64,000 nucleotides of DNA, from assembly GCA_036504335.1 (NCBI GenBank), contig DASXVJ010000016.1, positions 9,394 through 73,393 on the forward strand, written 5' to 3'. Each line of letters opens with the position of its first letter. Positions within the stretch are counted from its first letter, which is position 1. The translations under genes and the position numbers were made by a program. Below, in pieces: positions 50,790 through 59,230 of the stretch. Below the pieces are notes generated by a model. The model worked only from the letters and a program-made list of their open reading frames with translations, searched no databases and was not told where the DNA came from. The DNA comes from Fen-183 sp036504335 (GTDB lineage: Bacteria > Acidobacteriota > Thermoanaerobaculia > UBA5066).

Positions 50790-51278
50790 ATGGCCACGAA
50801 AAAGAAGTCGAAGAAAGCCGCCGCGAAGTCCGCCGCAAGAAAGCCGAAAAAGGCGGCACCGAAGAAGCGCCGCGCCGCGGCCGCGAAGCCGGCCTGGAAG
50901 CTGGACGGCGTGGCGCCGAGCATCACGGCGAACGACCTCGAGAAGAGCCTCGCCTGGTACCGGACCGTCGGGTTCACTCTCGTCGAGCCGTTCGAGAGGG
51001 ACGGAAAGATGGTCGGAGGCCAGCTCAAGGCCGGCAACGTCGTCTTCCTCATCGGCCAGGACGACTGGCAGAAGGGGCGTGACCGCAAGAAGGGCGAGGG
51101 CTTCCGCCTCTACCTGATGACGACGGGCGACATCGACGCTCTCGCGAAGGGCATCGTGGCCCGCGGCGGCAGGCTCGACCAGCCGCCGACGGACCAGCCG
51201 TGGGGCATGCGCGACTTCTCCATGACCGACCCCGACGGATTCAAGATCACCTTCGCGAAGGACACGACGAAGCGCTAG
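50790..51278 (+). CDS. VOC protein with a Lys/Ala-rich histone-like N-terminal tail
   Basis: 162 residues. The first 35 (KKKSKKAAAKSAARKPKKAAPKKRRAAAAKPAW) are almost entirely Lys, Ala, Arg and Pro, as in histone H1-like DNA-binding tails; the rest is a single VOC domain (VAPSITANDLEKSLAWYRTVGFTLVE...MRDFSMTDPDGFKITFAK). AGGAG upstream of the ATG. The combination suggests a nucleoid- or RNA-associated enzyme. Confidence 0.8.
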   Translation: MATKKKSKKAAAKSAARKPKKAAPKKRRAAAAKPAWKLDGVAPSITANDLEKSLAWYRTVGFTLVEPFERDGKMVGGQLKAGNVVFLIGQDDWQKGRDRKKGEGFRLYLMTTGDIDALAKGIVARGGRLDQPPTDQPWGMRDFSMTDPDGFKITFAKDTTKR

Positions 51279-52585
51279 TGCGGCCCCGCGGGGTGCAGGA
51301 GCATCTTCGCGTTCACGCCCTCCAGCATCTTCTGAACCTCCGGCGGGACCTTCGCATCGGGGACCTGGTTCCGGAGCGGCGGGATCGACTGCAGGTACGC
51401 GAAGACCGCGCGCAGGTCCGCGTCGGGCAGGGCGCGGATCATGTCCCACGGCATCGGGGGCAGGAGGACGCGGCCGTCCGGGTGGCGGGCCGTGCGGAAG
51501 ATCTTCAGGAACTTGTCCTCGGTCCAGCCTCCGCTCCCGGTCGCGACGTCGGGCGTGAGGTTCTTCGAGTACACGGTTCCGATGGCCAGCTGGAAGCTCG
51601 TGAACGTCGGTCCGACGAGCGCGATGTCCTGCGGGCCCGGTTTCCCCTGCGGGTCGGGCCCGCCCTCGGGGTGTCCCGAGAGCATCCGCGTCCAGTCCGG
51701 CCCGGGAGCGCCCAGGACCGGGTCGTAGACCCAGGGCGTGTGGCAGTGGTTGCACGCGCCCGCCATCACGATGGTCTTGCCCTTCTTGACCGTCTCCGCG
51801 GAATACGTCCGCTTCGGCGCCGTGCCGCGGACGACCGGCTTGAGGGCGAGCGGGGGAGGAGGAGGCGGCCCGTTCTTCGGGGCCTCGAGCTTCGCGTTCG
51901 GGTTCGCCTGCAGCGCGATGACCTTGTTGTTCAGCTCGATGATCGCGCCTTCGACGGGAGGCGGGACCTTCTCGGTGGGCGGCAGGTTGCGCAGCGGCGG
52001 GATGGACCTGAGGTAGGCGAAGATCGCCCTCAGGTCCTCGTCGGACCGGCTCCGGTAGGAATCCCACGGCATCGGTGGATAGACGGGCCGGCCGTCGCCT
52101 CCGAGGTGGCGGCCCTTGCGGAAGATGTCGATGAACATCTTCTCGGTCCAGGAGCCCGTGCCCGTGTCGATGTCGGGCGTGAGGTTCATCGAGTACGTGA
52201 TGCCGAAGGGGAGCTTGAAGCTCGTGAACGTCGGGCCGATGAGGCCGATGTCGGCCGGCCCGACCTCGCCCTGCGGGTCCGGCCCGCCCTCGGGATGCCC
52301 GGAGAGCATGCGCGACCAGTCGGGCGCGGGAACCCCGAGCTCGGGATTGAGGACCCAGGGCGTGTGGCAGTCGTTGCAGCCGCTGGAGACGACCAGCAGC
52401 TTCCCGCGCGCGATCTGCTTCTTGCTGTACGGGTTCGGCGGAGCCTTGCCCGGGCGCACCGACTTGAGCGCGGGGGCCGCGGGCGGCGCCTGCGGCTGGG
52501 CGTTCGCTCCGCCGGCCGAAGCGATCCCGAACGCGAGTGACACGTACAGCAGGAACCTGCAGCAGGGGGTGCCCAGCTCTCTCAT
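51275..52585 (-). CDS. Exported cytochrome c with an internal duplication
   Basis: 436 residues: signal peptide (MRELGTPCCRFLLYVSLAFGIASAGGANA) and two nearly identical 170-residue cytochrome c domains. Haem attachment motifs are CNDCH (first) and CNHCH (second); both copies have HTPW, WSRMLSGHPEGGPDPQG / WTRMLSGHPEGGPDPQG, NLTPD and MPWD as likely axial Met region. GAGGAAAAA precedes the ATG. Probably a periplasmic electron carrier or partner to a dehydrogenase. Confidence 0.87.
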   Translation of the reverse strand: MRELGTPCCRFLLYVSLAFGIASAGGANAQPQAPPAAPALKSVRPGKAPPNPYSKKQIARGKLLVVSSGCNDCHTPWVLNPELGVPAPDWSRMLSGHPEGGPDPQGEVGPADIGLIGPTFTSFKLPFGITYSMNLTPDIDTGTGSWTEKMFIDIFRKGRHLGGDGRPVYPPMPWDSYRSRSDEDLRAIFAYLRSIPPLRNLPPTEKVPPPVEGAIIELNNKVIALQANPNAKLEAPKNGPPPPPPLALKPVVRGTAPKRTYSAETVKKGKTIVMAGACNHCHTPWVYDPVLGAPGPDWTRMLSGHPEGGPDPQGKPGPQDIALVGPTFTSFQLAIGTVYSKNLTPDVATGSGGWTEDKFLKIFRTARHPDGRVLLPPMPWDMIRALPDADLRAVFAYLQSIPPLRNQVPDAKVPPEVQKMLEGVNAKMLLHPAGPH

Positions 52586-52666
52586 CGGCTTTTTCCTCTT
52601 GTAATGAGATTCTATCGCAGAATGCCCGTCCCGCATCGCGGGGCATCGAACCGAAGGAGAGCATCC

Positions 52667-53617
52667 ATGGCAGACAGGAAGATCATCGCCGTCGTCGGCG
52701 CCACCGGCGCGCAGGGCAGCGGCCTCGTCAAGGCGATCCTCGCGGATCCGAACGGCGGCTTCGCCGTCCGGGCCGTCACGAGGGACGTGAACTCCGAGAA
52801 GGCGAAGGAGCTCGCGCAGCTCGGCGCCGAGGTCGTCGCGGGCGACGTGGACGACGCCGAGAGCCTCCGAAAGGCGTTCACGGGCGCGTACGGGGCTTAC
52901 TGCGTCACGTTCTTCTGGGCGCATTTCTCCCCGGAGAAGGAGAAAACGCACGCGGCCGCGATGGCGAAGGCGGCGAAGGACGCCGGCGTGAAGCACGCGA
53001 TCTGGTCGACGCTCGAGGACTCGAGGAAGTGGATCCCGCTCTCGGACACCCGCATGCCGACGCTGCAGGGCACCTACAAGGTCCCGCACTTCGACGCGAA
53101 GGGCGAGTCCAACCACTTCTTCACGGACCTCGGCGTCCCGACGACGTTCCTGTACACGTCGTTCTACTGGGACAACTTCATCTTCTTCGGCGCCGGCCCG
53201 AAGAAGGGCACCGACGGGACGCTCGTCCTCGCGATGCCGCTGGGCGACAAGAAGTTCCCCGGCATCGCCGCCGAGGACATCGGGGCCTGCGCCTACGGGA
53301 TCTTCAAGGCGGGCCCGACGTACATCGGCAAGAGCGTGGGGATCGCCGGGCAGCACCTCACGGGCGCCGAGCTGGCGGCAGGGCTCACGAAGGCGCTCGG
53401 GCGCCCGGTGAGGTACGACGCCATCTCTCCCGACGTCTACCGCGGTTTCGGATTCCCCGGCGCCGACGACATGGGAAACATGTACCAGTTCAACCGGGAC
53501 TTCAGCGACGAGTTCTGCGCCGCGCGAAGCGTCGAGTTCTCGAGGAAGCTGCATCCCGGGCTGCAGAGCTACGAGCAGTGGCTGTCCCGCAACGCGAAAC
53601 GCATCCCGCTCGAGTAG
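52667..53617 (+). CDS. NmrA-family NAD(P)-binding protein
   Basis: 316 residues. IIAVVGATGAQGSGLVKAIL is the dinucleotide motif; SFYWDNF and the Rossmann core place it with NmrA/HSCARG redox-sensor-like proteins. The family senses NADPH or reduces quinone-like compounds. I chose the ATG at 52667 for its GAAGGAGA site. Divergent from the cytochrome gene, 81 bp away. Confidence 0.85.
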   Translation: MADRKIIAVVGATGAQGSGLVKAILADPNGGFAVRAVTRDVNSEKAKELAQLGAEVVAGDVDDAESLRKAFTGAYGAYCVTFFWAHFSPEKEKTHAAAMAKAAKDAGVKHAIWSTLEDSRKWIPLSDTRMPTLQGTYKVPHFDAKGESNHFFTDLGVPTTFLYTSFYWDNFIFFGAGPKKGTDGTLVLAMPLGDKKFPGIAAEDIGACAYGIFKAGPTYIGKSVGIAGQHLTGAELAAGLTKALGRPVRYDAISPDVYRGFGFPGADDMGNMYQFNRDFSDEFCAARSVEFSRKLHPGLQSYEQWLSRNAKRIPLE

Positions 53618-53643
53618 GCGGGACGGTTTAAGCTCCGGGGCGC

Positions 53644-54690
53644 ATGGCGAAGCGAAATACGCTCCGGAGCCTCCGGGCTTCTGCCGCCCTCCTCGTCGCG
53701 CTCGCGCTCGCCCCTGGTGCCGCGCGCGCCGCAAGCCCCATCCCCTTCGCGGAGATCGCCCGGACGAAGGCCGACGTCACGATCGTCGTCACGGACTCCG
53801 GCCTCGGCGGCCTCTCCGTCGCCGCCGACCTCGCGGCGCGCCTGCCCGCGAGCGGCATCGTCCGCTCGGCACGGGTCGTCTTCGTGAACGCCGAGCCCGA
53901 CTCGGTCTGGGGCTACAACGACCTGAAGAACGACGCCGACAAGGTCCGCATCTTCGACGGCGCGCTCTCGGCCATGGAGGCGCGCTGGAAGCCGGACCTC
54001 ATCCTCATCGCGTGCAACACGCTGTCGGTCGTCTGGCCTCGCACCGAGCACGCGAAGACGGGCGGCGTGGAAACGGTGGAAATCGTCGGCCTGGGCGCCG
54101 GCCTCATCCGCAGGGAGCTCGCCGCGAAGCCGGACGCCACGGCCCTCGTCTTTGCGACGAAGACCACGATCGAGTCGGGCGCCCACAAGAACCTGCTCGT
54201 CGGCCAGGGAGTCGCGCCGGACCACGTCGTCGGCGAAGCCTGCCCGAAGCTTGCCGGCGCCATCGAGCGGGGCGCCGCGAGCGACGAGACGGTCGGCTAC
54301 GTGAAGAAGTTCGTCGCCGAGGCGCTGGAGAAGAAGACGACGAAGGGCGGCCCCGTCGTCGTGAGCCTCAACTGCACGCACTTCGGCTACGTGAAGCCTC
54401 TCTGGGAGCAGGCGTTCGCCGGGGCGGGATTGCCGGGCGTCAAGGTGCTCGACCCGAACCCCCTCATGACCGACCTCGTCCTGAAGGAGGGCGGCGAGAA
54501 ACGATTCCCGAAGACCGCCGTCACGGTCGAAGCCGTGTCGAAGGTCCCGATCGACGAGGGGACGCGCGCGAACCTCGGGGCGCTGCTCCGGAAGACGTCG
54601 CCGGAGACGGCCGACGCCCTCCTCCACATCCGCCACGACGCGGCGCTCTTCCCGGCGGCGGTCGAGGCCGGCGGGATCATTCCGCGCTGA
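53644..54690 (+). CDS. Glutamate/aspartate racemase-like protein with a signal peptide
   Basis: 348 residues. A signal-like N-terminus (RNTLRSLRASAALLVALALAPGAARAA) precedes a MurI-type domain: TDSGLGGLSVAADLAARLP, the catalytic Cys in LIACNTLSV, and the second in SLNCTHFGY. Cytosolic MurI supplies D-Glu for peptidoglycan; an exported version is unusual. A TAAGCT box precedes the ATG by 9 bases. Substrate is unknown. Confidence 0.75.
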   Translation: MAKRNTLRSLRASAALLVALALAPGAARAASPIPFAEIARTKADVTIVVTDSGLGGLSVAADLAARLPASGIVRSARVVFVNAEPDSVWGYNDLKNDADKVRIFDGALSAMEARWKPDLILIACNTLSVVWPRTEHAKTGGVETVEIVGLGAGLIRRELAAKPDATALVFATKTTIESGAHKNLLVGQGVAPDHVVGEACPKLAGAIERGAASDETVGYVKKFVAEALEKKTTKGGPVVVSLNCTHFGYVKPLWEQAFAGAGLPGVKVLDPNPLMTDLVLKEGGEKRFPKTAVTVEAVSKVPIDEGTRANLGALLRKTSPETADALLHIRHDAALFPAAVEAGGIIPR

Positions 54691-54691
54691 G

Positions 54692-55402
54692 TCACACCGG
54701 GATCGCGGCGCCGTTCACGAGCTTCGCCTCGTCGCTCGCGAGGAAGAGGACGACGCGGGCGATCTCCTCGGGCTTCGGCCACTTCGAAAAGTCCGCGTCC
54801 GGCATCGACTTCCGGTTCGCCGGCGTGTCGATGATCGACGGGAGAATCGTGTTCGCCCGGACGCCCGTGCCCTTGAGGTCCGCGGCGAGAGACGCGAGGA
54901 GCGCGGTCGCGGCGGCTTTCGACGCCGCGTAGGCCCCGAGGCCTGCCGGCGGGGCGAGGGCGGCCTGCGCGGCGACGTTCACGATCGCGCCATGCCCCTG
55001 CGCGAGCATCGCGGGCGCGACGGCGCGGGCGAGCGCCCAGCCCGGGCGCAGATTAAGCGCGAGCATCCTGTCGAGGGCGTCGGCGTTCTCCTCCCAGAGC
55101 GGCTTGCCTCCCGTGAAGCCCCCGACGGCGTTCACGAGGACGTCCAGACGTCCCTCCCGCTTGAGGACTTCGTCGACGAGCCTTCGGACGGCCTGCTCGT
55201 CCGTGACGTTGGACGCGTGGCCCTCGAGGCGGACCGCGCCCGCGCCGGCAGCGCGCTTGAGCTCCGCGAGCTCGCCGGGATTGCGAAAGGTGACGGCGAC
55301 ACGGCCGCCCTCCGCAAGGAAGGCGAGCGCGACGGCGCGGCCGAGGCCGCCCGTTCCGCCCGCGACGAGAACCGAGTATTCCGCGAACGACGGCATGGGC
55401 AT
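54692..55402 (-). CDS. Short-chain dehydrogenase/reductase
   Basis: 236 residues. LVAGGTGGLGRAVAL is the NADP motif, VNAVGGFTGG follows, and the catalytic Tyr-Lys pair is in GAYAASKAAATAL; the preceding Ser position is Ala (VAAQAALAPP), unusual for the family. It converges on the racemase-like gene (1 bp apart). Confidence 0.85.
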   Translation of the reverse strand: MPMPSFAEYSVLVAGGTGGLGRAVALAFLAEGGRVAVTFRNPGELAELKRAAGAGAVRLEGHASNVTDEQAVRRLVDEVLKREGRLDVLVNAVGGFTGGKPLWEENADALDRMLALNLRPGWALARAVAPAMLAQGHGAIVNVAAQAALAPPAGLGAYAASKAAATALLASLAADLKGTGVRANTILPSIIDTPANRKSMPDADFSKWPKPEEIARVVLFLASDEAKLVNGAAIPV

Positions 55403-55446
55403 CCCTCCGCATCGCGATTATCGGGGACGCCGCTGGGCGTGGCAGG

Positions 55447-56592
55447 ATGGGTTCGATGCCCGAGCCTCTCTCCCGCGAGGAGATCGCCCGTTACTCGCGC
55501 CACCTGCTTCTCCCCGAAGTGTCGGCCGAGGGCCAGGAGCGACTCAAGGCGGGCGCGGTCCTCTTGGTCGGCGTGGGGGGCCTCGGCTCTCCCGCCGCGC
55601 TCTACCTCGCGGCGGCGGGCGTCGGCCGGATCGGCCTCGCCGACTTCGACGCGGTCGACGTCTCGAATCTCCAGCGGCAGGTTCTGTACGACGCCTCCTC
55701 GGTGGGACGGGCGAAGGTCGGCGTCGCGCGCGATCGCCTGACGGCCCTCAACCCGCACGTGGACGTCGCCGTGTTTCCGGAGCGGCTCACGCGGGAGAAC
55801 GCGCGGGCCGTCTTCGACGGGTTCGACGTCGTCCTCGACGGCACCGACAACTTCGCGACGCGGTACCTGACGAACGACGCGTGCTTCCTCCTCGGCAAGC
55901 CGAACGTCTACGGGTCGATCTACCGGTTCGAGGGACAGGTCAGCGTCTTCCAGCGCGGGAAGGGGCCGTGCTACCGCTGCCTCTACCCGTCGCCCCCCGA
56001 GCCCGGCCTCGTCCCGAGCTGCGCCGAGGGCGGGGTGCTGGGCGTCCTGCCGGGCGTCGTCGGGGCCCTGCAGGCGACGGAGGCGCTGAAGCTCCTGCTC
56101 GGGATCGGCCGGTCGCTCGCGGGCCGGCTGCTCCTGTACGACGCGCTCGGCCTGTCGTTCAAGGAAATCGCGCTGTCCCGCGACCCCTCGTGCCCGCTCT
56201 GCGGCGACCGGCCGACGATCACCGGCCTCGTCGACTACGACGAGCTCTGTGGCGCCGGCGCCCTCGCCCTGCCGCCCGGAGCGGAAATGACGCCGAGAGA
56301 GGTGCTCGCCTGGCGGGAGCGGGGCGAGGCGTTCCAGCTGCTGGACGTGCGCGAGCCCACGGAGGCCGCGATCGCCACGATCGAAGGTTCGGTGCTCGTG
56401 CCTCTGGGCTCGCTCCCCGAGCGCCTCGCCGAGGTGGACCGGTCGCTTCCCGTCGTCGTGTACTGCCGCTCCGGCGTCCGCTCGGCGCGGGCCGTCGCGC
56501 TCCTGCGCGGGGCCGGACTCAGTCGCACGTACAATCTCGCCGGCGGGATCCTCGCCTGGGCGCGCGACGTCGACCCGGGCCTTCCGCTCTGA
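55447..56592 (+). CDS. MoeZ-like adenylyltransferase/sulfurtransferase
   Basis: 381 residues. The N-terminal E1-like domain has GVGGLGSPAALYLAAAGVG, NLQRQVLYDASSVG and zinc pairs CYRC and CPLC; the C-terminal rhodanese domain (about 280-380) ends with the persulfide-forming Cys in VYCRSGVRSARA. Such proteins activate ThiS/MoaD-type carriers and transfer sulfur. The next gene, a cystathionine beta-synthase, supports a sulfur-related role. Confidence 0.9.
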   Translation: MGSMPEPLSREEIARYSRHLLLPEVSAEGQERLKAGAVLLVGVGGLGSPAALYLAAAGVGRIGLADFDAVDVSNLQRQVLYDASSVGRAKVGVARDRLTALNPHVDVAVFPERLTRENARAVFDGFDVVLDGTDNFATRYLTNDACFLLGKPNVYGSIYRFEGQVSVFQRGKGPCYRCLYPSPPEPGLVPSCAEGGVLGVLPGVVGALQATEALKLLLGIGRSLAGRLLLYDALGLSFKEIALSRDPSCPLCGDRPTITGLVDYDELCGAGALALPPGAEMTPREVLAWRERGEAFQLLDVREPTEAAIATIEGSVLVPLGSLPERLAEVDRSLPVVVYCRSGVRSARAVALLRGAGLSRTYNLAGGILAWARDVDPGLPL

Positions 56593-56597
56593 ACGCG

Positions 56598-57968
56598 ATG
56601 CGCTTTTTCGAAGACATTCTCGCGACGGTGGGCGACACGCCGCTCGTCCGCCTGAACTCCGTCACGAAAGGGCTGAAGCCCCTCGTCCTCGCGAAGCTCG
56701 AATCCTTCAACCCGGGCAAGAGCAACAAGGACCGCGTCGGGATCCACATCGTCGAGATGGCGGAGAAGGACGGGACGCTGAAACCGGGCGGGACGATCGT
56801 CGAAGCCACGTCCGGGAACACGGGCCTCGGCCTCGCGCTCGCGGCCGTCGTGAAGGGCTACAAGTGCATCTGCGTGATGCCGGACAAGGTCGGGCAGGAA
56901 AAGCGCGACCTCCTCAAGGCGCACGGCGCGCGCGTCGTCATCACGCCGACGAGCGCGCCTCCCGGATCGCCGGAGCGGTACACCGAGGTCGCGAAGAGAA
57001 TCGCGGCCGAGATCCCCGGCGGGTTCCTCGCGAACCAGTACTTCAACCCTCACAACCGCGGGATCCACTACCTCACGACGGGTCCCGAGATCTGGCGGGA
57101 CACGGAGGGCCGGGTGACCTGCTATGTCGCCTCGCTCGGCACGGGCGGCTCGACGAGCGGCGCGGGGCGCTACCTCAAGGAGCAGAATCCCGCGGTCCGC
57201 GTCGTCGGCGTCGAGCCCGTGGGGTCCATCCTCGGCGAGTTCCAGCGGACCGGGAAGATGGTCGACTCCGCCCCGTACCTCGTGGAGGGGATCGGGCAGG
57301 AGATCATCCCCGGCAACGTCGAGTTCCAGGTCATCGACGAGATCCTGACCGTGACGGACCGCGAGTCGTTCGCCCTCATGCGGCGCCTCTCGCGCGAGGA
57401 AGGGATCTTCGTCGGCGGCTCCTCGGGGACCGCGCTCGCGGGGGCGCTGAAGGTCGCCGCGCGGATGACGGCGGACGACGTGATCGTCGTCATGCTGCCC
57501 GACACGGGCGAGCGCTACCTGAGCAAGTTCCACAGCGACGGCTGGCTCGCGGACCACGGGATGCTCGACGCCGCGGAGATGCGCGTCGGCGACCTGCTGC
57601 GCCAGAAGGCCGCCGGAGGCGACCTGCCGGCTCTCCTCACCCTGAAGCCCGAAGACCCCGTGCGCGCGGCGCTCGCCCTGATCCGCAGGCACCACGTCTC
57701 GCAGCTGCCGGTCCTGTCCGCTGCGGGAGAGGTCGTCGGCACGGTCGTCGAGCCGCACCTCTTCGAGGCCGTCCTCGAGGGCCGCGCGAGGCCCGACGCC
57801 GCCGTCTCCACCGCGATGGAGGCCCCGCTGCCGCGACTGGGTCTCGACGAGCCCGTCGCTGCCGCGACCCGGATGCTGACCTCGGCGCACGCGCTCCTCG
57901 TGGAGGAGAAGGGCCGGCCGGTCGGGATCCTCACGCGCATCGACGTCATCGGCTTCGCGGCGCGCTGA
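56598..57968 (+). CDS. Cystathionine beta-synthase with CBS domain pair
   Basis: 456 residues. The PLP domain has ESFNPGKSNKDRVG, whose Lys in NKDR forms the Schiff base, TSGNTGLGLA and GTGGSTSGAGRYLK for the phosphate. The C-terminal 130 residues are a pair of CBS domains (VGDLLRQKAAGGDLPALLTLKPEDPVRAAL and later MEAPLPRLGLDEPVAAATRML), which bind adenosyl ligands. Starts 5 bp after the MoeZ-like gene. Confidence 0.9.
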   Translation: MRFFEDILATVGDTPLVRLNSVTKGLKPLVLAKLESFNPGKSNKDRVGIHIVEMAEKDGTLKPGGTIVEATSGNTGLGLALAAVVKGYKCICVMPDKVGQEKRDLLKAHGARVVITPTSAPPGSPERYTEVAKRIAAEIPGGFLANQYFNPHNRGIHYLTTGPEIWRDTEGRVTCYVASLGTGGSTSGAGRYLKEQNPAVRVVGVEPVGSILGEFQRTGKMVDSAPYLVEGIGQEIIPGNVEFQVIDEILTVTDRESFALMRRLSREEGIFVGGSSGTALAGALKVAARMTADDVIVVMLPDTGERYLSKFHSDGWLADHGMLDAAEMRVGDLLRQKAAGGDLPALLTLKPEDPVRAALALIRRHHVSQLPVLSAAGEVVGTVVEPHLFEAVLEGRARPDAAVSTAMEAPLPRLGLDEPVAAATRMLTSAHALLVEEKGRPVGILTRIDVIGFAAR

Positions 57969-58043
57969 GCACTCCGGCCGGCCCGCAGTCGCTGATGCAG
58001 ATGCCTCATGCCGCCTGACCGGCCCATTGAATAGCTTCGGGGC

Positions 58044-58277
58044 GTGCCGGGGGATGTCCTGACCCTTCTTTGCGGGCGGTGCCGCTCCGTGAAGCGCATC
58101 GACTTCGCCGTGCTGGAGCGCGTCCCGTTCTGGCTCGCGCAGCTCGTCGAGGCGTTCGGGCAGGCGGACGTCCGTGCGATCAAGGTGCAGACGTGCGACG
58201 TGTGCATGGAAATGCCCGCTCCGCGCAACCCGACGGATGTCCTCGCCGAATTCAAACGGAGGATCGAAGGGCGCTGA
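58044..58277 (+). CDS. Small zinc-ribbon protein
   Basis: 77 residues with CGRC (10-13) and CDVC (52-55), a probable zinc ribbon. GTG start six bases after TAGCTT, suggesting a leaderless message. No family recognised; divided from PanE by 23 bp. Confidence 0.6.
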   Translation: MPGDVLTLLCGRCRSVKRIDFAVLERVPFWLAQLVEAFGQADVRAIKVQTCDVCMEMPAPRNPTDVLAEFKRRIEGR

Positions 58278-58300
58278 TCCCCCGGCGCTAGACTCGCCGC

Positions 58301-59230
58301 ATGAGCGGAAAGCTGCGCGTTGCCATCCTTGGCGCCGGAGGCGTGGGTGGCTACTACGGCGGCGCTTTCGCGCGGGCCGGCCATCCGGTCGCCCTTCTGG
58401 CGCGGGGCGCGCACCTCGAGGCGATCCGGGCGCGCGGGCTCGAGGTCCGGACGCCCGAGGGAGGCTTCACCGTGGCGGTCGAGGCGTCGGACGACGTCAC
58501 GGGCCTCGGTCCGGCGGACCTCGCGATCGTCGCCGTGAAGACGTATTCACTGGGCGAGATCCTGCCCGCGGCGCGGCTCCTGGCGAAGACGGGGGCCGTC
58601 GTCCTCCCGCTCCTCAACGGCGTCGAGGCCGCGGAGCGCCTCGTCGCGGGCGGCGTGCCGAAGGAGAACGTCCTCGGGGGCCTCACGCAGGTCAGCGTGG
58701 CGAGGGTGGCTCCGGGTGTCATCGAGAGGAAGAGCCCGTTCCAGAACGTCGTGGTGGGGGAGCTCTCCGGCGGCCCGTCCGAGCGCGCGGGCGGGATCGC
58801 GCAGGCGTTCCGCGACGCCGGGGCTCAGGCCCGCGTCTCGGAGGACATCACGGCCGACCTCTGGCGCAAGTTCGCGTTCATCGCCCCGATGGCGGCGGCC
58901 TGCGGCCTGGCGCGCGCCCCGATCGGCCCCGTGCGCGACGCTCCCTACGGGCCGCTCCTCCTCGCCCGCGCGGTCCGCGAAGTCCTCTCGGTGGCGCGGG
59001 CGCGCGGCGTCGCGCTGGCCGCCGACGAGGAGGCGAAGATCCTCGCGTTCATGGCCGGTCTCGGCGCCGCGATGAAACCGAGCTTCCTCCTCGATCTCGA
59101 GGCCGGGGGTCCGAACGAGCTGGACGACCTCAGCGGCGCCGTCGCGCGCCTCGGGCGCGAGGCCGGCGTCGAGACGCCGGTCCACGACACGGCGGTCGCG
59201 GCGCTGGCCGTGGCTCGCCTGCGCTCCTAG
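58301..59230 (+). CDS. panE: 2-dehydropantoate 2-reductase
   Basis: 309 residues. VAILGAGGVGGYYGGAFARAGH is the NADPH motif; LLNGVEAAERL and the catalytic-Lys helix region KFAFIAPMAAACGL are as in PanE. It reduces ketopantoate to pantoate in pantothenate and CoA synthesis. A TAGACT box lies six bases before the ATG. Convergent, with a 4-bp overlap, with the antiporter gene. Confidence 0.85.
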   Translation: MSGKLRVAILGAGGVGGYYGGAFARAGHPVALLARGAHLEAIRARGLEVRTPEGGFTVAVEASDDVTGLGPADLAIVAVKTYSLGEILPAARLLAKTGAVVLPLLNGVEAAERLVAGGVPKENVLGGLTQVSVARVAPGVIERKSPFQNVVVGELSGGPSERAGGIAQAFRDAGAQARVSEDITADLWRKFAFIAPMAAACGLARAPIGPVRDAPYGPLLLARAVREVLSVARARGVALAADEEAKILAFMAGLGAAMKPSFLLDLEAGGPNELDDLSGAVARLGREAGVETPVHDTAVAALAVARLRS

